Shown here: positions 1 through 7,885 of the stretch, piece by piece
Layout of the letters: each line of letters starts with the position of its first letter
How positions within the stretch are numbered: the stretch's first letter is position 1
NCBI GenBank assembly: GCA_905210845.1
Contig: CAJLYG010000015.1
Span: 1 to 31,090 of the forward strand
Source: an uncultured Prevotella sp.
GTDB lineage: Bacteria > Bacteroidota > Bacteroidia > Bacteroidales > Bacteroidaceae
DNA: 31,090 bases
Direction: 5' to 3'
Made by a program: the position numbers and the translations under genes
The notes under the pieces: model-generated
What the model was told of the DNA's origin: nothing
Database searches by the model: none
The model's input: the letters and a program-made list of their open reading frames with translations, nothing else

Positions 1-16
1 TATCATTGCAAAAGAA

Positions 17-57
17 AAGAGGATGCATCATAAAACTTAATTTTGATACACCCTCTT
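17..57 (-). terminator. Intrinsic terminator after deoC
   Basis: Read on the minus strand, a 14-nt arm ending in GTGTATCA pairs with an arm starting TGATGCAT across a 13-nt loop, followed by a T-rich tail (TTTTCTTTTG). Two of the pairs are G-U wobbles in the minus-strand RNA and would be A-C mismatches in plus-strand RNA, which supports the minus orientation. It lies just beyond the deoC stop. Nearly the same hairpin ends frdB at 11,530-11,565. Confidence 0.8.
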
Positions 58-66
58 GGCTCCTGT

Positions 67-996
67 TTAGAAGAATTTTATTTCTTGTCCTTCCACCTCA
101 CTGAGCAATAAGTTGGCCAGTCTACTGGTTCCCAGGCGGAACCATTTGTGTGTCAGCCATTTCTCGCCTAACACTTCCTTTACGATTGTATAGTAAATGA
201 CAGCGTCCATAACTGTATTAATTCCTCCTGCAGGCTTGAATCCAATTTGGATACCAGTTTTCTCATAATACTCCTTAATGGCTTCGCACATGATATAAGC
301 TGCCTCTGGTGTCGCGCTGATTTTTTCCTTTCCTGTGGATGTCTTGATATAGTCAGCACCAGCATACATCGAAAGAATGCTGGCTTTTTTGATGTTGCTT
401 GCCGATCCTAAGTCACCAGTTTCTAGGATAACCTTCATTGGGTGGTCTCCACATGTCTCCTTTAGCTCTTGGATATCGTCGGCTAATCCTTCATAATCCC
501 CACTTAGGAACTTTCCTACAGGCATTACGATATCGATTTCGTCGGCACCGTCTTTTATGGCTAATGCTGTTTCTGCTACCTTTACTTCTATCAATGCTTG
601 TGATGAGGGGAAACTTCCTGATACACATGTGATTTGCACGCCTTCTACCTCTAAGGTGTCTTTGACAATTTCTGCGAAGCATGGATATACGCAGATGGTT
701 GCCACATGGGGCATGTCTGGATATTGTTCGTCAAACCGGTTGACGCTTTCCGTAAATTGCATGATGCTGACCTCAGAGTCTGTTGTATGCAAAGAGGTTA
801 ATTCTATGCTCCCGAAGAGAAATTTCTTTACTTCTTTTGTATCATTCCCTGCTACTTTTTCCGTGATCAGTTTCTTCACTTTGTCACGAATCTCTGCATC
901 ATTGAGTTCACAATTATATTGGCTCAATGCTTCTTGATACTTACTTTGCTGCTGACTCGGCCTTTCAGTATTTACTTGTTCTTTTATACTTGCCAT
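67..996 (-). CDS. deoC: Deoxyribose-phosphate aldolase
   Basis: Cytosolic class I aldolase that splits 2-deoxyribose 5-phosphate into glyceraldehyde 3-phosphate and acetaldehyde in deoxynucleoside catabolism. The TIM-barrel signatures are visible: EIDIV (Asp155), the Schiff-base lysine in YIKTSTGK (Lys218) and the second active-site lysine in GFKPAGGI (Lys254). At 309 aa it is longer than the roughly 220-260 aa enzymes; the extra is an N-terminal extension of about 50 residues, as I recall for the long DeoC form in Bacteroidetes. It is the last gene of the minus-strand cluster, 63 bp after the MazG-like gene, and is followed by a terminator. The ATG start is the only plausible one given the open N-terminus. 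Identification is firm. Confidence 0.97.
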   Translation of the reverse strand: MASIKEQVNTERPSQQQSKYQEALSQYNCELNDAEIRDKVKKLITEKVAGNDTKEVKKFLFGSIELTSLHTTDSEVSIMQFTESVNRFDEQYPDMPHVATICVYPCFAEIVKDTLEVEGVQITCVSGSFPSSQALIEVKVAETALAIKDGADEIDIVMPVGKFLSGDYEGLADDIQELKETCGDHPMKVILETGDLGSASNIKKASILSMYAGADYIKTSTGKEKISATPEAAYIMCEAIKEYYEKTGIQIGFKPAGGINTVMDAVIYYTIVKEVLGEKWLTHKWFRLGTSRLANLLLSEVEGQEIKFF

Positions 997-1059
997 ATCT
1001 TTTTTCTTTTAAATGTTATGTTGTTTGCTTATATTTTAGCGTCACTAAAGTCTTTTATC

Positions 1060-1404
1060 TCACTCTGAGCCTTTTAATTTAGGGTTATTGAGATGGCGTA
1101 AGGCATCTCTTTTCGTCTTCTTGTCGAAGCTCTTTTTCAGTTCTTCTGTCAGGTCGATTCCTGTTTGGTTGGCCAGGCATATCAGTACCCACAGCACATC
1201 TGCCATTTCTTCGCCTATATTATTACTTTCACCTTCCTTAAAGCTTTGGTCGCCATACGTGCGTGCCATGACTCTTGCCAGTTCTCCTACTTCCTCTGTC
1301 AGGCATGCCATATTAGTTAGTTCAGAAAAGTATCTTACGCCATATTCATGAACCCATTTGTCCACCTGTTCTTGGGCCTCTTTAATCGACATTTCTTGTT
1401 CCAT
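1060..1404 (-). CDS. MazG-like nucleotide pyrophosphohydrolase
   Basis: Small all-alpha NTP pyrophosphohydrolase, 114 aa, with a single MazG domain. The metal-binding pattern is present: EEVGE (Glu38 and Glu41) and EEMADVL (Glu66 and Asp69), the ExxE plus ExxD arrangement that binds Mg2+. Family members hydrolyse (d)NTPs to NMP and pyrophosphate and are usually viewed as house-cleaning enzymes; the substrate cannot be read from the sequence. It starts at MEQEMSIKE, and an alternative ATG lies four codons in (MSIKE). It sits 33 bp after a small membrane protein gene and 63 bp before deoC, so co-transcription is likely. It is a single-domain homologue, not the two-domain E. coli MazG. Confidence 0.93.
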   Translation of the reverse strand: MEQEMSIKEAQEQVDKWVHEYGVRYFSELTNMACLTEEVGELARVMARTYGDQSFKEGESNNIGEEMADVLWVLICLANQTGIDLTEELKKSFDKKTKRDALRHLNNPKLKGSE

Positions 1405-1437
1405 TTTATCTCTATTATTTGGATAACATTAAGTATG

Positions 1438-1686
1438 TTAGTTGCATTCGTAAATCGTCAGGCAGATAATGATCAAAGCTAATAGGATAATGGTAAATAG
1501 ATCTATATGCTTGTTATGAATGACGTCATATATAATCCATCCTAACATCGCCATGGCAATGATGACAATAATGATCTCTCTTGCCAGTGGTGGGAGATAC
1601 CTGGTTCCTGCGACATAGACCAGCATTGCTGCTAGGATGCATGCCCATTCCCTTTTTTGTTTTTTTCTCCGCCTGTTTTCTTCCAT
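1438..1686 (-). CDS. Small membrane protein of unknown function
   Basis: An 82-aa protein I do not recognise. It has a strongly basic N-terminus (MEENRRRKKQKREW), then about three hydrophobic segments: roughly residues 14-30, 36-54 and 64-79. The positive-inside rule would place the N-terminus in the cytoplasm. No catalytic motif is visible. It lies between dtd (154 bp upstream in transcription order) and the MazG-like gene (33 bp downstream), on the same strand. The hydrophobic pattern and basic lead-in argue that it is real, but no function can be proposed. Confidence 0.65.
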   Translation of the reverse strand: MEENRRRKKQKREWACILAAMLVYVAGTRYLPPLAREIIIVIIAMAMLGWIIYDVIHNKHIDLFTIILLALIIICLTIYECN

Positions 1687-1723
1687 TTCTTATAAGCGAT
1701 TCCAATGATGAAAACTGTTCTCC

Positions 1724-1739
1724 ATCACACGAGTGTGAT
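1724..1739. repeat. Short perfect inverted repeat (ATCACAC-GA-GTGTGAT)
   Basis: Two 7-bp arms separated by 2 bp form a near-continuous dyad in the 154-bp gap upstream of the small membrane protein gene (minus strand), 38 bp before its start codon. A 2-nt loop is too short for a good RNA hairpin, so a protein-binding dyad (operator) is the more natural reading. The binding factor is unknown, and chance occurrence is possible. Confidence 0.35.
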
Positions 1740-1840
1740 ACCGAATGCTGCTTACTGCCTTGGTTTCAATAAACTTTCTTCCTTTTCGTCATTAGCGATT
1801 GATGATTATTGAACGACTTTCTTGCAGTATTGTGATGTTC

Positions 1841-2293
1841 TTATTCTTTATTCTTCGTATCCATGCATATTGTCACAGGTCCATCATTTAATAATTCCAC
1901 TTTCATGTCTGCTCCAAATTCTCCTGTACCAATTGGCTTTCCTAATGCTCTTTCCAGTTGAAGGCAGAATTCTTCGTATAAGGGGATAGAATGTTCATGG
2001 TGCCCAGCTCTTAGCCATGACGGTCGATTTCCTTTCTTATAGCTTGCAAAAAGGGTGAATTGTGAGATTACAAGTATGTCACCTCCAATATCTTGAATCG
2101 ATAGGTTCATGACCCCGTTGTTATCATCGAAAATCCTTAGATTGACAATTTTCCTGACAAGCCAACTGACATCCTCTGACGTGTCGGCATCTTCAATACC
2201 TATCAAAATCAAATAACCTTTTCCAATGGAGGCTTTTATTGCACCATTGATGGTTACGGATGCGTGGCTTACTCTTTGTATGACTGTTCTCAT
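1841..2293 (-). CDS. dtd: D-aminoacyl-tRNA deacylase
   Basis: Cytosolic proofreading enzyme that removes D-amino acids (and glycine from mischarged tRNA-Ala) from tRNA. At 150 aa it has the standard length. It begins with the canonical MRTVIQRVSHASV and carries the two family signatures that build the active site across the dimer: SQFTL (residues 77-81) and NDGPVT (136-141, the Gly-cis-Pro motif). The start is fixed by the conserved N-terminus. Four bases upstream of this ATG is a TAACTTTG -7 element, so its mRNA may have almost no leader. Downstream in transcription order are the small membrane protein, the MazG-like gene and deoC. Confidence 0.97.
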   Translation of the reverse strand: MRTVIQRVSHASVTINGAIKASIGKGYLILIGIEDADTSEDVSWLVRKIVNLRIFDDNNGVMNLSIQDIGGDILVISQFTLFASYKKGNRPSWLRAGHHEHSIPLYEEFCLQLERALGKPIGTGEFGADMKVELLNDGPVTICMDTKNKE

Positions 2294-2297
2294 GCTG

Positions 2298-2329
2298 CAA
2301 AGTTAAGGATAATTTGTTTTACTTCCTAA
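2298..2329 (-). promoter_or_regulatory. Bacteroidetes-type promoter of dtd
   Basis: On the minus strand, TAACTTTG (2298-2305) matches the -7 consensus TAnnTTTG exactly. TTAG, one mismatch from TTTG, sits 20 bp upstream at 2326-2329. Only four bases separate the -7 element from the dtd ATG, which would place transcription initiation at or next to the start codon. Confidence 0.55.
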
Positions 2330-2369
2330 TGTTTTCGTAAAAATCGTTTCTTGTTTTATTCGAAAACGA

Positions 2370-2399
2370 AGATAAGGAGATCATTTGACCTCCTTATCT
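2370..2399 (-). terminator. Terminator after the 131-aa gene
   Basis: A perfect 10-bp inverted repeat, AGATAAGGAG and CTCCTTATCT, encloses a 10-nt loop. It lies 47 bp beyond the stop of the minus-strand gene at 2447-2842 and upstream of the dtd promoter. The tail on the minus strand (TCGTTTTC) is a weak T-run. It separates dtd from the genes upstream. Confidence 0.6.
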
Positions 2400-2446
2400 C
2401 TTCTTATATGCTTATAATTATCTGATATACAGATATTTAAGTATTA

Positions 2447-2842
2447 TTACAAAGCTTTAGCCACAATCTTTGCCTCTTCGCCGGTATATACTTTTACTTC
2501 TCCTTCCGCAACATATTCAAAGTCGCTATACTTGGCAATCTGATATGCAACGAATTGACCATCGTCAGATATGGCTGCTTCCAGTTGTAGATTACCCATC
2601 TGATCACCTTCAATTTGAGGTTTGGTCTCTATTTCTTTAGCAATTTCTGCGATGGGTTTGCTAAGGAGTTTCTCAATGTCGTTTCCTTTTTCGTTGTTAT
2701 AATATTCGCAGATGATACGAATGTTGCTGTTTGTCGGTTTATAGATGTATTTTTTGCCAAGTCCTAAAAAGCCTTTCTTTACTTCTATATCTTGATTTGA
2801 CAGTATTACCTTTTCCAGTTCTTTGTTCTTGAAATTTGACAT
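2447..2842 (-). CDS. Conserved-looking hypothetical protein, 131 aa
   Basis: I do not recognise this family. The product is soluble and fairly acidic, without a signal peptide or membrane segment. It has a short basic stretch with GFLGLGKKYIY (about residues 24-34), a central charged helix-like part, and a C-terminal half ending in GEVKVYTGEEAKIVAKAL. It lies between the secreted 127-aa gene (123 bp upstream in transcription order) and dtd, and has its own terminator, so it may be a short separate transcript. The reading frame is clean and has a coherent amphipathic composition, which supports a real gene. Function unknown. Confidence 0.65.
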   Translation of the reverse strand: MSNFKNKELEKVILSNQDIEVKKGFLGLGKKYIYKPTNSNIRIICEYYNNEKGNDIEKLLSKPIAEIAKEIETKPQIEGDQMGNLQLEAAISDDGQFVAYQIAKYSDFEYVAEGEVKVYTGEEAKIVAKAL

Positions 2843-2965
2843 AATCGTATATATGATATAATTTTTTCCATTCTTATTGGATGGAAAGTTGTTTTAAAAA
2901 TAATGTTTTGGGCTTGTTACTTTTTTGTTTGCCCTTGGTCTCTAAGATATCACAATATCATGTCG

Positions 2966-3349
2966 TCAACAAAGAATATGCCTCAAAGCGAAGATGTAAT
3001 AATCGCTTGAGACATGAACAGGGTAGGGAGTTCTTACACGGAACTGCCTTCCTATCATCAGGAAATTGTTTAAAGGGTTAAACTTATTGTAAAAAACTTG
3101 CTTTCCACCAAATTTCTGGGGTCTTGGCTCGTTCCCAGGAATAAATCTGGAAGGCCTTGCGCCCGTAAAGTGAACCTCATTGGAGCGATCGGAAAGAATT
3201 GCTTCGGGATTCCTGTGTTCCTTAATGATCTCTTTGTGGACATCCCTTAGCTGATATGGCAAGGCCTTCTGATTAGACGCATATCCTTGTCTTTGACCAA
3301 TTATGGTCAAGGTAAGGCTTATGATAATTATCTTTAAAAGTCTAATCAT
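2966..3349 (-). CDS. Small secreted or periplasmic protein of unknown function, 127 aa
   Basis: The N-terminus MIRLLKIIIISLTLTIIG followed by QRQGYAS looks like a Sec signal peptide cleaved near residue 25, with no lipobox cysteine. The mature part is about 100 aa, basic, rich in Pro, Arg and aromatic residues (GARPSRFIPGNEPRPQKFGG), and ends in RHILC. I do not recognise a domain. The start codon is 14 bp after the uvrC stop on the same strand, so it is probably the distal gene of the uvrC transcript. A 66-aa frame on the opposite strand at 2881-3081 is less credible because it has no signal or conserved pattern. Confidence 0.6.
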   Translation of the reverse strand: MIRLLKIIIISLTLTIIGQRQGYASNQKALPYQLRDVHKEIIKEHRNPEAILSDRSNEVHFTGARPSRFIPGNEPRPQKFGGKQVFYNKFNPLNNFLMIGRQFRVRTPYPVHVSSDYYIFALRHILC

Positions 3350-3363
3350 GCTGGTCTCTAATT

Positions 3364-5205
3364 TTAATATGTTTTCTTTTCCTGGAAATGTGTATAAATA
3401 ATTTTACCTTTAACTGGTCCAATAATTTTGATGAGCTCGGCCAATCCTGCTTCCTTCATCTTTTTAACCGTCTTAAAGTTTTTCAATAATTCTTCTTTTG
3501 TTTTTGGACCTATGCCTTTAATATCATCTAACTCGCTGTGTAAAGCGTGTTTAGATCGCTTGTCTCTGTGGAAAGAAATGGCGAATCTGTGCACTTCATC
3601 TTGTATTTGAGTAAGTACGTGGAAGAGTTCGCTTTTTACATCAATGCCAATTGTCTGGGGTGGGAATCCGTACAAAAGTTCATTTGTACGATGGCGCTCA
3701 TCTTTAGCCAGTCCTGCGATTGGGATTTGTAGGTTTAATTCACCTTCCACAACCTCTCTGACAACATCCATCTGGCCTTTTCCACCATCTGTAATGATCA
3801 AGTCGGGTAGTCTTTGACTTTCCTCTATCATCCTTTTATACCTTCTTCTCACGACCTCCTGCATAGAAGCGTAATCATCTGGTCCTACCACGGTTTTAAT
3901 GTTATATTTTCGATAGTCCTTTTTAGATGGCTTCATGCTTTTGAAGACGACACATGCTGCTACGGCATCAGTCCCAGAAATATTAGAGTTGTCGAAGCAT
4001 TCTATTTGATAAGTAAGCTTGGGCAGTTTTAACTTCTCTTGTAATTCCTTCATCAACCTGGTTTGCTTCTGTTCTGGATTCAGCTTCTCTGCTTGTTTTA
4101 GTCTATCGAATTTGTATTGTTTCCCATTCATTTCTGACAAATCAAGCAAGTGTTTTTTATCTCCTCTTTGTGGTACGAAGAACACGGCATTCTTGATCTT
4201 CCATTGCATTTCAAATGGGACCAGAATCTCCTTAGCTGTTGATTGGAATCTTTCCCTTATTTCTGGGATTGCCGTTATCAGTAATTCCTCATCACTTTCG
4301 TCCAGCTTTCTTTTGTATTCGAAAGTAAAGCTTTGGTTGATGGTGCCATTCTTGACATGAATGTAATTGATATAAGCATTCTTCTTGTCATCATCATCAT
4401 TAATTGTGAAGACGTCTTCATCATCTATGGTATGGCTGACCACCTCGCTTTTGGCAACGAAACTATCTAATAGAAGATACCTTTCCTTTAAAAGTTCTGC
4501 TTCTTCGAATTTTAATTCAGATGCCTTTTTGGTCATTTCTTCATAGATGAACTGTTGGATATCTCGCGTGTTCCCTTTCAGGATTTCCTTCGCCTGCCTG
4601 ATATTCTCCTGATATTCCTCATAGCTTTGCTTGTTGATGCACGGTCCATAGCAATTATGAATATGGTATTCCAGGCACGGTTTGAACTTTTTCTGCTGTA
4701 TTCCTTCTCTTGTCAAGGGCAATCTACACCTCCTCGGTTTGTACACCTTACCTATTAATTCCAGTAATGCATACATTGTGGAAATATGGCTGTATGGACC
4801 AAAGTATGTCCCATACTTTTTGTTGATTTGTCTTGTCTTGAAGATTCTTGGAAAGTATTCTTTCGTTACGCATATGCTGGGATATGTCTTTCCATCTTTA
4901 AGGAGTACATTATATCTCGGGTTGTATTTCTTGATCAAGGCATTCTCAAGGAGTAGGGCGTCCTCCTCAGTGTTGACTACTGTGTAGGTAATATCCATAA
5001 TCTTGCTGACTAGGACCTTTGTCTTGAACCTGTCCACTTCTTTGTGAAAGTAGGAAGAGACACGACGCTTTAGATTCTTCGCTTTTCCTACATAGATAAT
5101 TACATGATCCTTGTCATAGTATTGATAGCTGCCTGGTTTCTCAGGCATGCTCAATACTATGTTTTTTAGATATGCCAATCTTTTCTCGTTTTCCTCTTTA
5201 TTCAT
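3364..5205 (-). CDS. uvrC: Excinuclease ABC subunit C
   Basis: Dual-incision nuclease of nucleotide excision repair. It is recruited by UvrB and cuts on both sides of the lesion. The 613-aa length is normal. Domains in order: an N-terminal GIY-YIG nuclease (about residues 16-95, with IIYVGKAKNLKRRVSSYF), a cysteine-bearing region around 160-185, a UVR motif near 205-240 that contacts UvrB, an RNase H-like 5' nuclease with Asp in IECFDNSNISG, Asp in LIITDGGKGQMD and His in HRFAISFHR, and a C-terminal helix-hairpin-helix pair (DDIKGIGPKTKEELL and IIGPVKGKII). It lies downstream of apt; the gap between them holds a parS-like site. Confidence 0.98.
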   Translation of the reverse strand: MNKEENEKRLAYLKNIVLSMPEKPGSYQYYDKDHVIIYVGKAKNLKRRVSSYFHKEVDRFKTKVLVSKIMDITYTVVNTEEDALLLENALIKKYNPRYNVLLKDGKTYPSICVTKEYFPRIFKTRQINKKYGTYFGPYSHISTMYALLELIGKVYKPRRCRLPLTREGIQQKKFKPCLEYHIHNCYGPCINKQSYEEYQENIRQAKEILKGNTRDIQQFIYEEMTKKASELKFEEAELLKERYLLLDSFVAKSEVVSHTIDDEDVFTINDDDDKKNAYINYIHVKNGTINQSFTFEYKRKLDESDEELLITAIPEIRERFQSTAKEILVPFEMQWKIKNAVFFVPQRGDKKHLLDLSEMNGKQYKFDRLKQAEKLNPEQKQTRLMKELQEKLKLPKLTYQIECFDNSNISGTDAVAACVVFKSMKPSKKDYRKYNIKTVVGPDDYASMQEVVRRRYKRMIEESQRLPDLIITDGGKGQMDVVREVVEGELNLQIPIAGLAKDERHRTNELLYGFPPQTIGIDVKSELFHVLTQIQDEVHRFAISFHRDKRSKHALHSELDDIKGIGPKTKEELLKNFKTVKKMKEAGLAELIKIIGPVKGKIIYTHFQEKKTY

Positions 5206-5242
5206 CTTCTTCCCCTTTGTTTAAAGGGATCTTTAATTATGT

Positions 5243-5258
5243 TGTTTCACGTGAAACT
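5243..5258. promoter_or_regulatory. parS-like centromere site (copy 1)
   Basis: The sequence TGTTTCACGTGAAACT has a perfect 14-bp palindromic core, GTTTCACGTGAAAC (5244-5257). It matches the widespread ParB/Spo0J site TGTTNCACGTGAAACA at all but the last base. It lies in the 123-bp gap between apt and uvrC. A second copy is 635 bp away on the other side of apt. Confidence 0.8.
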
Positions 5259-5328
5259 AATATAAACCTTCTAATTTCTTCCTTTGATTGCCTTATCTTA
5301 CCCCAAGATCATGATTCCTTGTATGCCT

Positions 5329-5859
5329 TTATATTTGAATCAGGGAGGATACTTCTATGTCATCGTCAAATTGCTCTCTTCCATTCATTCCCTCGTTGAC
5401 AAGTTCAATGATAAAATTGACATAAATCTTCTTGGGATGGAATTTCTTCACTAGATCACAGGCGGCCTTCATGGTGCCACCCGTTGCAAGCAAGTCATCG
5501 TGAAGCAGGATCACATCGTTTTCGTTAATGGCATCTTTGTGAATCTCAATAGTGTCCTTCCCGTATTCTTTCGCATAGCTTTCTTGTACGGTTTCACAGG
5601 GCAATTTCCCTGGCTTGCGGCATAATACTACGCCAGCATGCAGTTCGATTCCTAATGCTGACGCCATGACGAATCCCCTACTTTCGATGCCGACGATTTT
5701 TGTTATTCCTTTGTCTTTGTACAAGTCGTACATTTCATCGTTAATCTCTTTAAGACAATCTGGGTTTTTGAATAGAGTCGTGACATCTCTAAAATTAACG
5801 CCTTTCTTTGGCCAATCTGGTATGCAACGAAGATTGGAGAGTAATAATTTGTTGTTCAT
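5329..5859 (-). CDS. apt: Adenine phosphoribosyltransferase
   Basis: Cytosolic purine-salvage enzyme that makes AMP and pyrophosphate from adenine and PRPP. At 176 aa it has the usual length. The PRPP-binding loop is clear in ILLHDDLLATGGTM (residues 117-130), preceded by GIESRGF (57-63) and the flexible-loop part RKPGKLP (81-87). It starts 80 bp after the mnmG stop on the same strand and is bracketed by two parS-like palindromes, at 5243-5258 and 5892-5907. No TAnnTTTG promoter is visible directly upstream, so read-through from mnmG is likely. Confidence 0.97.
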   Translation of the reverse strand: MNNKLLLSNLRCIPDWPKKGVNFRDVTTLFKNPDCLKEINDEMYDLYKDKGITKIVGIESRGFVMASALGIELHAGVVLCRKPGKLPCETVQESYAKEYGKDTIEIHKDAINENDVILLHDDLLATGGTMKAACDLVKKFHPKKIYVNFIIELVNEGMNGREQFDDDIEVSSLIQI

Positions 5860-5891
5860 CTCTTTATATATTAATTATTTGTTTTATATTC

Positions 5892-5907
5892 TGTTTCACG
5901 TGAAACG
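5892..5907. promoter_or_regulatory. parS-like centromere site (copy 2)
   Basis: The sequence TGTTTCACGTGAAACG has the same perfect 14-bp core (5893-5906) as copy 1 and also differs from the ParB consensus only at the last base. It lies in the 80-bp gap between mnmG and apt. Confidence 0.8.
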
Positions 5908-5939
5908 CATGTTCGGATAAATCATTTGTTTTGAGGCAA

Positions 5940-7811
5940 TTATCGTCCCATTAACACGAGAAGAACGTTAATGTCAGATGGTGACACTCCAGGTATTCGA
6001 CTGGCTTGCGCCAACGTCTCTGGGTCGATTCTTTCGAGCTTTTGGCGACCTTCGGTGCTAATTTCATGAAGTTCATTATACTTGAAATGCCCCTTGATTT
6101 TAATATTCTCTAATCGATGCATTTTGTCAGCAACGACCCTCTCACGGGCGATATATCCTTTGTATTTCATTTTTATCTCAGCTGCCTCGGCGATTTCTTC
6201 GACTCTATCCTCTGGCTTGTTGATCAATAACTTTAGTTCTGGCAGGATGTCTGCCATGTTCTGCAGCGTAATCTGGGGACGGGCGACTAAGTCTGCTACC
6301 TTGCATCCCTCGTGAAGTGGAGTGGTTCCTAAATTTTCGAGTGAAGAGTTAATTTCTTTCGGTTTTACCGATGTATTTTCGCAGAACTCGATGATAGACT
6401 GAATGGCATCCTTCTTTTTTATCCACCAATCGTATCGATCCCTTTTAGCGAGTCCTAATTCGTAGCTCTTTTCTGTGAGTCTTGCATCTGCGTCATCTTG
6501 TCTGAGCAGAATTCGATATTCTGCTCTGGATGTAAACATGCGATAGGGCTCGTCTACTCCTTTCGTCGTTAGGTCATCAATCAAGACACCAATATATCCC
6601 TCATCACGTTTCATGATGTAAGGCTCGCTATTTCCACAGTATAACGCAGCATTGATTCCTGCCATGGTTCCCTGGCCGCCTGCCTCCTCATATCCTGTGG
6701 TCCCGTTTACTTGTCCGGCCATGAACAGGCCCTTAAGGATTTTAGACTCTAAGGAATGTTTCAATTGAGTTGGATCGAAGTAATCGTATTCAATGGCATA
6801 TCCTGGCCTATACACCTTAGCGTCTCGTAGGGCAGGAATTTTATGGATGGCTGCCAACTGAATGTCCATAGGCATGCTTGATGAGAATCCGTTCAGATAC
6901 ATTTCTTCTGTGGTCTCTCCCTCTGGTTCAAGAAAAAGGGGATGCTGGTTCTTGTCTGGGAATGTCACGAGTTTCGTCTCTATTGATGGACAATAACGGG
7001 GACCTGTACTTGTGATCTGCCCATTATAGAGCGGCGAGTCGGCTAAGCCATTTCTTAAGATCTCATGTACTTCTTCATTCGTATAGCATGTCCAACAGGG
7101 AAGTTGTTTTAGCAATCGGTGTGGTCCCATATAACTAAATTGATGAAAATCCAGTTCCCCTGGTTGCATTTCCATATCTTCGAAATGTACGGTCCTGCCG
7201 TCAATGCGAACAGGTGTGCCTGTTTTCATCCTTGCTACTCGGATGCCATGCTGAGAGATACTTTCGCTAAAATGATATACTGCAGGTTCTGCGATTCTTC
7301 CTCCAGGGTACATATGTCGTCCAATGTGCATGAGGCCGTTCAAAAAGGTGCCTGCAGTGATAATTGTTGCTTTCGCATAGAACTCAACTCCCCAAATGGT
7401 CTTGACGCCTATGGCTTCTCCATCCTTGACCAATAGCTCGTCAGCTTGGTCTTGCCAAATGTCAAGATGAGGAGTCTGGTCCAAGACCTCTCTCCATTTC
7501 CAGATAAATTTTCCTCTGTCGCATTGGGCGCGGGGACTCCAGACGGCAGGTCCTTTGCCGCGATTGAGCATACGGAACTGGATGGCGGTAGCATCCGTCA
7601 CCTTTGCCATTTGTCCTCCCAAGGCATCAATCTCCCTAACGATCTGGCCTTTGGCAATGCCGCCAACTGCCGGATTGCAGCTCATTTGCCCGATTTTGTT
7701 CATATCCATCGTAATCAGACAGGTCTTGGCACCCATGTTAGCAGCTGCAGTTGCCGCCTCACATCCAGCGTGTCCTCCTCCGATTACAATTACGTCGTAT
7801 TTGAAAATCAT
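5940..7811 (-). CDS. mnmG: tRNA uridine-5-carboxymethylaminomethyl(34) synthesis enzyme MnmG
   Basis: FAD-dependent partner of MnmE (together they install cmnm5 at the wobble U34 of several tRNAs), also known as GidA. The 623-aa length is standard. The N-terminal dinucleotide-binding fold is VIVIGGGHAGCEAA (residues 7-20). It is followed by the family block MSCNPAVGGIAKGQIVREID with a conserved Cys (Cys45), and by GPRYCPSIETK with the second conserved Cys. The C-terminal helical domain ends in IPGVSPSDINVLLVLMGR. In many bacteria this gene lies near oriC, which fits the two parS-like sites next to it. It is divergent from frdCAB. Confidence 0.98.
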   Translation of the reverse strand: MIFKYDVIVIGGGHAGCEAATAAANMGAKTCLITMDMNKIGQMSCNPAVGGIAKGQIVREIDALGGQMAKVTDATAIQFRMLNRGKGPAVWSPRAQCDRGKFIWKWREVLDQTPHLDIWQDQADELLVKDGEAIGVKTIWGVEFYAKATIITAGTFLNGLMHIGRHMYPGGRIAEPAVYHFSESISQHGIRVARMKTGTPVRIDGRTVHFEDMEMQPGELDFHQFSYMGPHRLLKQLPCWTCYTNEEVHEILRNGLADSPLYNGQITSTGPRYCPSIETKLVTFPDKNQHPLFLEPEGETTEEMYLNGFSSSMPMDIQLAAIHKIPALRDAKVYRPGYAIEYDYFDPTQLKHSLESKILKGLFMAGQVNGTTGYEEAGGQGTMAGINAALYCGNSEPYIMKRDEGYIGVLIDDLTTKGVDEPYRMFTSRAEYRILLRQDDADARLTEKSYELGLAKRDRYDWWIKKKDAIQSIIEFCENTSVKPKEINSSLENLGTTPLHEGCKVADLVARPQITLQNMADILPELKLLINKPEDRVEEIAEAAEIKMKYKGYIARERVVADKMHRLENIKIKGHFKYNELHEISTEGRQKLERIDPETLAQASRIPGVSPSDINVLLVLMGR

Positions 7812-7846
7812 TTTAAATATTTCTCCACGAGTTGTCTAATTTTCCG

Positions 7847-7854
7847 CAAAAGTA
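7847..7854 (-). promoter_or_regulatory. Probable -7 element of mnmG
   Basis: On the minus strand TACTTTTG matches TAnnTTTG, 35 bp upstream of the mnmG start codon. No good TTTG was found at the expected 19-21 bp further upstream, so this is only a partial promoter call. Confidence 0.4.
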
Positions 7855-7885
7855 AGAATTTTAATTGGAATTTTTATCTAAAACC

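Noticed and set aside
2865..2887. Inverted repeat TTTCCAT / ATGGAAA between the two small minus-strand genes
   Set aside because: Its minus-strand tail is A-rich, not T-rich, so it does not look like a terminator for the upstream gene, and a 7-bp AT-rich dyad is easily due to chance.
2881..3081. Plus-strand 66-codon frame opposite the 127-aa gene
   Set aside because: The minus-strand frame has a clear signal peptide and operon-like spacing to uvrC, whereas this one has no supporting feature.
6418..6428. TTATCCACC, close to a DnaA box, inside mnmG
   Set aside because: Single imperfect copy within coding sequence, without neighbouring boxes or an AT-rich unwinding region; not evidence for oriC inside the window.
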